A DNA stretch of 5,278 nucleotides, from the NCBI GenBank assembly GCA_018065965.1, contig JAGHSH010000177.1, positions 1-5,278 on the forward strand, read 5' to 3'. This stretch comes from Candidatus Apopatocola equi (GTDB lineage: Bacteria; Bacillota; Clostridia; Oscillospirales; Oscillospiraceae). The notes beneath the pieces were generated by a model. That model saw nothing but the letters and a program-made list of their open reading frames with translations. It had not been told where the DNA came from and did no database searches. Position 1 is the stretch's first letter. Each line of letters opens with the position of its first letter. Position numbers and translations under genes: made by a program. Shown one piece after another: positions 1 through 5,116 of the stretch.

Positions 1-2067
1 TTCATTGTCGTGCCTGGTGTTGTCATAGTAACGGCTGATAGCGCGGTCCGCGTTAAAGGATAGGGTGTTGGCCAGACCCAGATCGGCGTAGCGGTCGCCG
101 ACGTCCACAAACACGTTCAGCTCCAGCTCCTGCACCAGCGCCCACTGCTCCTCGTTCAGATACAGGGCGCTGCCCTCACCGCGATCCTGCCAGAAGAGGG
201 CGTTGGCATCGAAGCTGTTGTCCAGAATGTAGGCAGCACTTCTGCCGCTGTCGATCATGCCGCCGCCCAGCAGCTGAGAGAGCAGGGAGGTGAGCATATC
301 GGCGGAGTCGATCCCGCCTGCGCCGGACGGGCTGCCGCCGGTGAGGGGGCCGAGGGGGCTTGTCATGCCTGCCGCACTCTGACCGCCGGACTGCAGAGCA
401 GAGAACTGCTTGATGCAGGCGCTGTATTCCGGGGAGATGCCTACAGCCTCATAGTTCGACACTGCCGTGCCGAGCTGGCTGCTGCGCTTATAGGGAAAGT
501 ACACGGAAAGGCCGTATGCGTTAGTCATGTTGGAGGAGGTGCGGTTGTATTTGACCGCGGAGAGGATCGCTTCGGAGAGCGCCTTGCTCTCCGGCGTATT
601 CAGATTCAGACTCATATGCACCAGATCCACCTGATCCAGCTTTTCGGAGGAAGCGAATTCACGGGTGGAGGAGCGGGCATTGGACACGGTGGCATAGCCG
701 TCGTTGGCAAGCAGCTTGGCGGTGGAGGAAGCAAAGGCATTGAAGCTCTTGGGCACCAGGGCGCTCAGCTCAGCGAGGTCGGTAAGGGAAAGGGTGGTCT
801 GTTGTCCGCGGCATTTCTGTGCGCACACGTCCACAAAGTCGTCAATGATTTGTTTTCCCAGCTGGGTTGTGGGGATGGAGGTGTTCCGGGAGAGGGCGGT
901 GAGCCAGTTGGTGTAATACCAGCCCACGCCGGGCTCCGTCTCTTCAGAGGCGATCAGATAGTCGGCATAGGGTGCCATGGTCAGGGCGGTTTCCACCGTG
1001 CCCATCAGACAGGCGTCAAAGCCGATGAAATCAAAGGTGGTTCTTGTGGCCTGGAGAGCCTCGTTGAGCGTCTTGAGAGTCATGGAGCTGCTGCGATACT
1101 TCTCGTCATAGCCGTAGCCGCTCACGGAGCCGCCGCCGTGATCCCAGAGAATGAGCATATTCCGGTTGGCGGGGAAGTTCTTGACACAGTAGGCGATAAA
1201 GCCGCTGAGTGTGCTGCTCTTCATCATGGAAACGCTGCCGCAGTCCCTCTCCAGACAGGTGAGCTGTCCGTCTCTGACCTGATAGATCTGGTTGACGGAG
1301 CTGCTCATGACGTTGTTCCGCCAGCCGGAGCAGCCGCCTGTGTAGATGATCAGGTTCACATTGCTGCCCACATCGGCATTGAGCATCTCCTGCAGATCCT
1401 TGGTAGCCATGCCGCTGCGGGATTCCAGATCACTGCCGCACATATAAAGCATGACGGTGACCGTATCTTTGCCGTTGCCGTAGAGCTTCGTGCGCTTGGC
1501 TGCCGCGCCCTTGGCAACTTCGGTATTGAGCACGCCGGTGTTTGCCTTGGCTGCCCAGCCGGCATTGGAGGGCTGCGTAAAGGAGGAGGCGCCGCCGAAC
1601 ATATCCGCATAGTTGAAGCCCTGTGTCAGGTTGGAGTAGCCCTGCGTCATGCCTGCGGTGCTCTGACTGCCATACTGCTGCGCGCCGCTGCTCATGCTGC
1701 CGCCCAGAAGGCTCTCCAGCAGGCCGCCGTAAGGGGAAATGCCGCTCTGCTGCTGAGGCTGCGTGTAGGCATAGGCAGTGGGCTGGGGCGTCTGCACGGG
1801 GGGCGCACTCTGAGCCTCTCCGCCGCCCAGCATCCCGGTGCCGTAGCCGCCGCCGAGAAGGGCCGCTGCCAGCAGCACCAGCTTCAGCAGACCGCCGCCG
1901 CTGCCCCCGCTGCGTTTTCCGCCGCCGCTGCCGGAGGGGGCTGCACCGCCTGCGGGGATCCCGGCAGAGCCGCCGACCTTGCCGGTGCCCAGTCCGTCAC
2001 CGCGCTTTTGGATGCCCTTGCCCTGGCCGGTGATATTCTTTTCTCTTCCCTGAGGTCTGTTATCCAT
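1..2067 (-). CDS. Membrane-anchored clostripain-family (C11) cysteine peptidase, 3' end outside window
   Basis: The reading frame is open from the ATG at 2067 to the left edge (689 codons, no stop), so the C-terminus is missing. Residues 1-59 are a Gly-rich, basic tail (MDNRPQGREKNITGQGKG...). A hydrophobic anchor follows at about 60-80, then a Gln/Gly/Ser-rich linker (about 84-190) and the catalytic domain (about 200-545). That domain carries LYMCGSDLES (207 onward), ILWDHGGG with the probable catalytic His310, and FDACLMG with Cys353; the 43-residue His-Cys spacing fits family C11. Asp351, just before the Cys, matches the acidic residue that in characterised C11 enzymes helps select Arg/Lys at P1. 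A Gly-rich insert (about 559-608) precedes a more ordered C-terminal stretch. The positive tail before the anchor predicts N-in/C-out topology, so the protease would act at the cell surface. Lys323/Arg325 lie between His and Cys, where C11 zymogens can self-cleave (inference). The start is supported by an AAAGGAG six bases upstream. Physiological substrate unknown; no functional link to the divergent purine genes is visible. Confidence 0.9.
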   Translation of the reverse strand, partial: MDNRPQGREKNITGQGKGIQKRGDGLGTGKVGGSAGIPAGGAAPSGSGGGKRSGGSGGGLLKLVLLAAALLGGGYGTGMLGGGEAQSAPPVQTPQPTAYAYTQPQQQSGISPYGGLLESLLGGSMSSGAQQYGSQSTAGMTQGYSNLTQGFNYADMFGGASSFTQPSNAGWAAKANTGVLNTEVAKGAAAKRTKLYGNGKDTVTVMLYMCGSDLESRSGMATKDLQEMLNADVGSNVNLIIYTGGCSGWRNNVMSSSVNQIYQVRDGQLTCLERDCGSVSMMKSSTLSGFIAYCVKNFPANRNMLILWDHGGGSVSGYGYDEKYRSSSMTLKTLNEALQATRTTFDFIGFDACLMGTVETALTMAPYADYLIASEETEPGVGWYYTNWLTALSRNTSIPTTQLGKQIIDDFVDVCAQKCRGQQTTLSLTDLAELSALVPKSFNAFASSTAKLLANDGYATVSNARSSTREFASSEKLDQVDLVHMSLNLNTPESKALSEAILSAVKYNRTSSNMTNAYGLSVYFPYKRSSQLGTAVSNYEAVGISPEYSACIKQFSALQSGGQSAAGMTSPLGPLTGGSPSGAGGIDSADMLTSLLSQLLGGGMIDSGRSAAYILDNSFDANALFWQDRGEGSALYLNEEQWALVQELELNVFVDVGDRYADLGLANTLSFNADRAISRYYDNTRHDNE

Positions 2068-2073
2068 GTTTTA

Positions 2074-2080
2074 CTCCTTT
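2074..2080 (-). promoter_or_regulatory. Ribosome binding site of the C11 peptidase
   Basis: On the minus strand AAAGGAG lies six bases before the ATG at 2067. It fixes the start codon and gives the protein its full N-terminal cytoplasmic tail. Confidence 0.8.
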
Positions 2081-2110
2081 TCGTGGAGAGTTTTGATTTC
2101 CGCTTACCCT

Positions 2111-2139
2111 ATTTTATTCTTTGACTGCCTTTCAATCAA
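2111..2139 (-). promoter_or_regulatory. Sigma-A-type promoter of the C11 peptidase gene
   Basis: Read on the minus strand, TTGATT (2139-2134) and TAAAAT (2116-2111) are separated by exactly 17 bases. Each hexamer is close to the TTGACA/TATAAT consensus. Transcription should begin near 2104, giving an untranslated leader of roughly 37 bases with the ribosome site in it. The call rests on pattern only. Confidence 0.65.
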
Positions 2140-2143
2140 GTCC

Positions 2144-2180
2144 TTTTTTCTGCTTTTTTCTCCTTCTGCTGTTTTTTTTT
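2144..2180 (-). promoter_or_regulatory. A-tract run upstream of the peptidase promoter (possible UP element or bend)
   Basis: Directly upstream of the -35 hexamer the minus strand carries A6 (2149-2144), A6 (2159-2154) and A9 (2180-2172). The first two begin exactly 10 bp apart, about one helical turn, and the third starts within about 2 bp of the next-but-one turn. Phased A-tracts bend DNA, and A-rich DNA at this position can bind the RNA polymerase alpha C-terminal domain. The function is inferred. On the plus strand the same T runs have no preceding hairpin, so they are not read as a terminator. Confidence 0.35.
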
Positions 2181-2286
2181 GCGAAAGGGAGACACGGCAG
2201 ACCCCTAAAATGGGAACTTGTAAATATTGCACATTTTTTTCTGCCTCATTTGCATGAATTCATGAAATTAGCAAACGAACGCAATC
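2181..2286. other. Intergenic stretch between the two divergent promoters
   Basis: This is the central part of a 414-bp gene-free region (2068-2481). The two promoter -35 boxes lie about 147 bp apart, so each has room for its own upstream regulator. Apart from the palindrome listed separately I see no gene, RNA gene or recognisable operator here. Short plus-strand reading frames across 2066-2345 have no ribosome site or recognisable protein features. Confidence 0.6.
2249..2275. promoter_or_regulatory. Palindromic site upstream of the purE promoter
   Basis: CATGAATTCATG at 2253-2264 is a perfect 12-bp palindrome. A wider, unevenly placed inverted pair, TTTGC (2249-2253) and GCAAA (2271-2275), surrounds or overlaps it. 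It ends 22 bp before the -35 box of the purE promoter and lies on the far side of the peptidase promoter. A dimeric regulator site is possible, but no known operator consensus was recognised. Confidence 0.25.
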
Positions 2287-2315
2287 TTGACAGAAATCAG
2301 AGAAAATGTTACTAT
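2287..2315 (+). promoter_or_regulatory. Promoter of the purECFM operon (sigma-A, extended -10)
   Basis: A consensus TTGACA (-35, 2287-2292), a 17-base spacer and TACTAT (-10, 2310-2315) are present. TG at 2307-2308, one base before the -10, makes it an extended -10 promoter. Transcription should start around 2321-2323, about ten bases before the riboswitch P1 stem. A strong promoter fits a system whose control lies downstream, at transcription termination. Confidence 0.8.
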
Positions 2316-2331
2316 TTCTGTGCAAAAGATG

Positions 2332-2404
2332 TTTCCTGTGACTGACGGATGAGTGGAGTGTACCACAAAGGAGCAGGGAAAGATAAATGCCGACCGTCTG
2401 GGCA
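2332..2404 (+). promoter_or_regulatory. ZTP (pfl) riboswitch aptamer
   Basis: The RNA folds into the ZTP aptamer layout. P1 is UUUCC (2332-2336) with GGGAA (2376-2380). The conserved GUGACUGACGG lies at 2338-2348. P2 is GUGG (2353-2356) with CCAC (2363-2366). The conserved GGAGC lies at 2370-2374. P3 is UGCC (2388-2391) with GGCA (2401-2404), closing a loop that holds CCGUC and the CUGGGCA signature. GACGG (2344-2348) pairs perfectly with CCGUC (2394-2398) to form the pseudoknot. ZTP riboswitches sense ZMP/ZTP, the AICAR nucleotides that accumulate when 10-formyl-tetrahydrofolate is limiting, and commonly precede purine and folate genes. Position, just after a strong promoter and before purE, agrees. 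Recognised from motif and fold by eye; no covariance search was run. Confidence 0.88.
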
Positions 2405-2446
2405 GTCTTGCACGCTGATTTTGCGCGCAGATTGTCCGGATTTTTT
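2398..2446 (+). terminator. Riboswitch-controlled intrinsic terminator
   Basis: A long hairpin pairs 2398-2408 with 2429-2439 (11 consecutive pairs, four of them G-U). After a bulged U2409 it continues with GC-rich pairs (2410-2415 with 2423-2428, one A-C mismatch) around a seven-base loop at 2416-2422. A U6 tract follows at 2441-2446. Its 5' strand begins in the aptamer pseudoknot (2398) and covers the 3' strand of P3 (2401-2404), so aptamer and terminator cannot form together. Ligand binding should block termination and switch purE expression on. G-U pairs at 2399, 2402 and 2405 may tune its stability. Confidence 0.85.
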
Positions 2447-2461
2447 ATTTTCCGCAATCTG
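2428..2461 (+). promoter_or_regulatory. Alternative hairpin using the terminator 3' strand
   Basis: CAGAUUG (2428-2434) is perfectly complementary to CAAUCUG (2455-2461). After a two-base bulge, CGGA (2437-2440) pairs with UCCG (2451-2454), giving 11 Watson-Crick pairs and putting the U tract in the loop. This fold takes the 3' strand of the terminator, so it can exist only when the terminator has not formed. It ends eight bases before the purE ribosome site, which stays open. A role in stabilising read-through transcripts is inference. Confidence 0.5.
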
Positions 2462-2468
2462 ACTGCAG

Positions 2469-2475
2469 AAAGGAG
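2469..2475 (+). promoter_or_regulatory. Ribosome binding site of purE
   Basis: AAAGGAG sits six bases before the ATG at 2482. It is not covered by either leader hairpin, so control here looks transcriptional rather than translational. Confidence 0.8.
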
Positions 2476-2481
2476 AAACCC

Positions 2482-2976
2482 ATGAAGAAAGTCGGAATCA
2501 TTATGGGCAGCGACAGCGACCTGCCTGTTCTGGAAAAGGCCATCGCTGTACTGCAGAGCTTCGGAGGCCCCCATGAGGTGCATGTATATTCTGCCCACCG
2601 AACGGCGGAGGAGGCGAGGAGCTTCGCCCGGGGTGCAGCCTCAGCGGGCTTTGGCGTACTCATAGCCGCCGCCGGTATGGCGGCTCATTTAGCAGGCGCA
2701 CTGGCGGCAAATACTGTTTTACCCGTTATAGGAATACCCTGCAGCTCGGCTGCATTCAACGGCATGGATGCCCTTCTATCTACTGTGATGATGCCCTCCG
2801 GGATCCCGGTGGCCACGGTTGCGGTAGACGGTGGCGTCAATGCCGCTTTGCTTTCTGTGCAGATCCTTGCTCTCAGCGAACCGGAGCTGACGAAAAAGCT
2901 GACGGAAAAACGCGAGCAGGACGCGAAGAAGGTTCTTGAAAAGGATAAAGCCATATTTGAAAAATACAATCACTGA
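2482..2976 (+). CDS. purE: N5-carboxyaminoimidazole ribonucleotide mutase (PurE, class I type)
   Basis: Class I PurE moves the carboxyl group of N5-CAIR to carbon, giving CAIR, in cytoplasmic de novo purine synthesis. The 164 residues are a normal length. Visible motifs are MGSDSD (8-13, phosphate and substrate loop), SAHRT with the conserved His39 (37-41), AAGMAAHLAG (63-72), PVIGIP (81-86), and MPSGIPVATVAVDGG followed by NAALL (104-124). AAHL in the second loop and Arg in SAHRT point to class I; class II enzymes, which use CO2 directly, have SAHKT and AGRSNALSG-like loops instead. The usual AAHLPG reads AAHLAG here. The C-terminal tail (about 135-164) is a charged helix. It is the first gene after the ZTP riboswitch and is followed by purC after 18 bases, so they are surely co-transcribed. 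No purK, the partner that makes N5-CAIR, is next to it. Confidence 0.95.
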   Translation: MKKVGIIMGSDSDLPVLEKAIAVLQSFGGPHEVHVYSAHRTAEEARSFARGAASAGFGVLIAAAGMAAHLAGALAANTVLPVIGIPCSSAAFNGMDALLSTVMMPSGIPVATVAVDGGVNAALLSVQILALSEPELTKKLTEKREQDAKKVLEKDKAIFEKYNH

Positions 2977-2994
2977 AAAAAGGAGATCGCAAAA

Positions 2995-3648
2995 ATGGAA
3001 CTGATTTACACCGGCAAGACCAAGAATGTCTTCAAGCTCGACAACGGCCACTACCTCCTCAAGTTCAAGGACGATTGCACCGGCAAGGACGGAGTTTTTG
3101 ATCCCGGTGAAAACAGCGTCGGTCTGACCATCGACGGCGTGGGTGATGTAAATCTTCGCATGAGCGTTCACTTTTTTGAGAAGATCAACGCCGCCGGCAT
3201 CCGCACCCACTTTGTGAGCGCCGATCTGGAGAACACCACCATGGAAGTCCTGCCAGCCAAGGTTTTCGGCCGCGGTCTGGAGGTCGTCTGCCGCTACCGT
3301 GCCGTGGGCAGCTTCTTCCGCCGCTACGGCGATTACATTGAGAACGGAGCCAAGCTCCCTGCCTATGTGGAAATGACCATCAAGGACGATGACCGGGGCG
3401 ATCCCCTCATCACTCAGGACGCTCTGGAGGCGCTGAACATCATGAGCGCCGAGCAGTACGATGAGATCCGGACGATGACCCGCCAGATCACCCAGATCGT
3501 CTATGAGGACATGATGGAGAAGGGGCTGGAGCTCTATGACATCAAGTTCGAGTTCGGCTACGATGAGGACGGAAAGGTCATGCTCATCGATGAGATCGCC
3601 TCCGGCAATATGCGTGTCTATCGGGACGGCGAGTATCTGCAGCCATGA
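2995..3648 (+). CDS. purC: SAICAR synthetase (phosphoribosylaminoimidazole-succinocarboxamide synthase), short variant
   Basis: PurC joins CAIR and aspartate with ATP to make SAICAR, directly using the PurE product. The N-terminal ATP-binding strand shows YTGKTKNVF (5-13) in place of the usual YEGKAK, then LLKFKDDCTG. CRYRAVGSFFRRYG (about 99-112) matches the canonical substrate-loop region (VVVRNVAAGS...RLG). GDPLIT, YDIKFEFG and DEIASGNMR (199-207) are the further family signatures. At 217 residues it is shorter than the typical 235-240. It ends ten residues after the DEI-S-R motif and so lacks the usual C-terminal tail. It also has a distinctive VFDPGENSVGL segment (about 34-44) where classical enzymes run into GKG.NN. 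From memory, this form is common in gut Clostridia, so it is probably a functional subfamily rather than a broken gene. AAAGGAG nine bases before the ATG supports the start. purF follows after 37 bases. Confidence 0.95.
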   Translation: MELIYTGKTKNVFKLDNGHYLLKFKDDCTGKDGVFDPGENSVGLTIDGVGDVNLRMSVHFFEKINAAGIRTHFVSADLENTTMEVLPAKVFGRGLEVVCRYRAVGSFFRRYGDYIENGAKLPAYVEMTIKDDDRGDPLITQDALEALNIMSAEQYDEIRTMTRQITQIVYEDMMEKGLELYDIKFEFGYDEDGKVMLIDEIASGNMRVYRDGEYLQP

Positions 3649-3671
3649 CGCTCTCTGAGCTGTTCTTCCGT

Positions 3672-3680
3672 TAAGGCAGG
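3672..3680 (+). promoter_or_regulatory. Weak ribosome binding site of the purF-like gene
   Basis: TAAGGCAGG lies five bases before the ATG at 3686. It is a poorer match than the AAAGGAG of its neighbours. In frame upstream there is no ATG, GTG, TTG or CTG before the TGA at 3656, so this ATG is the only plausible start. Confidence 0.45.
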
Positions 3681-3685
3681 CAGAA

Positions 3686-5113
3686 ATGGGTGCTTTTTTC
3701 GGCGTTACCGGGCAGAGCAATGCGATATCCGATGTGTATTACGGCTCGGACTACCATTCTCATCTCGGAACAAAAACCGGCGGTATGGCAGCAGTGGATG
3801 CGGAGATCGGCTTTCAGCGTGAGATCCACAGCATCACCAATACACCCTTCCGCACAAAGTTTCTGCAGGCGCTCTCGGAAATGAGGGGCCACGCGGCCAT
3901 CGGCGCCATCAACGATTCCGGCCCTCAGCCCCTGCTGATGCGCTCCGCCATTGGCGTCTATGCCATCTGCGCGGTGGGCGTGATCAACAATTCGGATGCG
4001 CTGATCGAGAACTATCTTGCCTACAGCAGCGGCCACTTCGACGTCATGACCGGCGGAGCGGTGAATCCCACAGAGCTGGTGGCGGCGCTCATCAATCAGA
4101 AGAGCAGCTTTGCCGAGGGGATCCGTTTCGCGCAGGAACGCATTGACGGTACAGCGGCGATCCTGATCCTTACCGAGCGCGGCACGCTCATAGCTGCCCG
4201 GGACAGAATGGGCCGTCTGCCCGTGATGGTCGGCAGACGGGAAGGCGCCTGCTGTGTCTCCTTTGAACCCTTTGCCTACGAGAAGCTGGGCTTTGAAACC
4301 TGCTATGAGCTGGGCAGCGGCGAGGTCGCGGAGATCTCTCCGGAGGGTGTAAAAACTCTTCTGCCCGCCCTTCCCCATAAACGTACCTGTGCCTTCCTTT
4401 GGACATATTACGGCTTTCCCACCTCTTCCTATGACGGGGTGAACGTGGAGCAGATGCGCTATCGGGACGGTGAGATCCTGGCCCGCAACGACCGGGAGAA
4501 CGGCACGATGCCCGAGGAGCTGGACTATGTGGGCGGTGTGCCCGACTCCGGCACGCCCCATGCCATCGGCTATGCCAATGGCTCCCATACGCCCTTTGCC
4601 CGTCCCTTTATCAAGTACACACAGACCTGGCTGCGCAGCTTCATGCCCGCCGATCAGGACAGCCGTCATGTGGTCGCTAAAATGAAGCAGATCCCGGTGA
4701 AGGAGCTGATCCGGGATAAGAATCTCCTCTTTGTGGACGATTCCATCGTCCGCGGCACCCAGCTTAAGGGAACGGTCGATTTCCTCTATGATAACGGCGC
4801 AAAGAGCGTGCATATGCGCTCTGCCTGCCCGCCTGTGATGTATGCCTGCAAGTTCCTGAACTTCTCCCGCAGCAACGGGGATATGGATCTGCTGTGCCGG
4901 AGCATCATTTCCGAGCTGGAGGGCGAAGAGGGAGAGAAGCATCTGGACGAGTATGCCGATCCCCACACGGAGCGGGGCAAGGCTATGCGCCGTGCGATCT
5001 GTGAAAAAATGCATTTCTCTTCTCTGGAGTATCAGACCATAGACGGCATTCAGGAGGCAATAGGTCTGCCCAAGGACTGCATCTGCACCTATTGCTGGGA
5101 CGGAAAGGAGTAA
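3686..5113 (+). CDS. purF: Amidophosphoribosyltransferase-like protein (PurF clade lacking the glutaminase nucleophile)
   Basis: Canonical PurF makes 5-phosphoribosylamine from PRPP and glutamine: an N-terminal Ntn glutaminase domain releases ammonia to a C-terminal phosphoribosyltransferase domain. Both domains are present in these 475 residues, a usual length. The transferase half keeps GGVPDSG (about 283-289), RPFIKYTQTW, and the PRPP loop VDDSIVRGT (350-358). Cys235, Cys388, Cys467 and Cys470 fall where Bacillus-type PurF binds its 4Fe-4S cluster. The glutaminase half is degenerate at its active site. The protein begins MGAFFG where MCGIFG is expected, so the N-terminal Cys nucleophile is Gly2. 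The GHVRYST region reads GHAAIGA (68-74), losing the Arg. The HNGN oxyanion region reads AVGV (96-99), losing the Asn. Its place between purC and purM is the standard purF position, so it probably still makes phosphoribosylamine, perhaps from free ammonia or with another glutaminase; this is inference. From memory, MGGFFGT-type homologues occur in Bacteroidetes and other gut anaerobes, annotated as amidophosphoribosyltransferase. The purF symbol is positional and homology-based; glutamine-dependent activity is doubtful. Confidence 0.85.
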   Translation: MGAFFGVTGQSNAISDVYYGSDYHSHLGTKTGGMAAVDAEIGFQREIHSITNTPFRTKFLQALSEMRGHAAIGAINDSGPQPLLMRSAIGVYAICAVGVINNSDALIENYLAYSSGHFDVMTGGAVNPTELVAALINQKSSFAEGIRFAQERIDGTAAILILTERGTLIAARDRMGRLPVMVGRREGACCVSFEPFAYEKLGFETCYELGSGEVAEISPEGVKTLLPALPHKRTCAFLWTYYGFPTSSYDGVNVEQMRYRDGEILARNDRENGTMPEELDYVGGVPDSGTPHAIGYANGSHTPFARPFIKYTQTWLRSFMPADQDSRHVVAKMKQIPVKELIRDKNLLFVDDSIVRGTQLKGTVDFLYDNGAKSVHMRSACPPVMYACKFLNFSRSNGDMDLLCRSIISELEGEEGEKHLDEYADPHTERGKAMRRAICEKMHFSSLEYQTIDGIQEAIGLPKDCICTYCWDGKE

Positions 5114-5116
5114 GGC

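Noticed and set aside
616..2124. A 502-residue open frame on the plus strand
   Set aside because: It runs antisense to the C11 peptidase, whose minus-strand product has clear family motifs and a good ribosome site. The antisense product is Gly/Ala/His-rich without recognisable motifs, as expected from GC-rich codon bias.
2141..2180. T runs on the plus strand as a terminator
   Set aside because: No GC-rich hairpin precedes the T runs, and no plus-strand gene ends upstream of them.
2273..2286. A PurR PurBox-like sequence (ACGAACGCAAT) next to the -35 box
   Set aside because: Only the CGAAC core matches and the flanks do not. A second box of the expected arrangement is not seen.
2332..2404. 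A purine (guanine/adenine) riboswitch upstream of purE
   Set aside because: The purine aptamer's three-way junction and loop-loop motifs are absent, whereas the ZTP aptamer's conserved bases, P1-P3 and pseudoknot all fit.
3649..3685. A missed upstream start that would restore an N-terminal MC for PurF
   Set aside because: Between the in-frame TGA at 3656 and the ATG at 3686 there is no start codon and no Cys codon. Loss of the Arg and Asn of the same site also argues that the Cys is truly gone rather than mis-called.
2776..3720. A 314-residue open frame on the minus strand
   Set aside because: It is antisense to purE and purC, both with unmistakable motifs; a shadow of codon usage.
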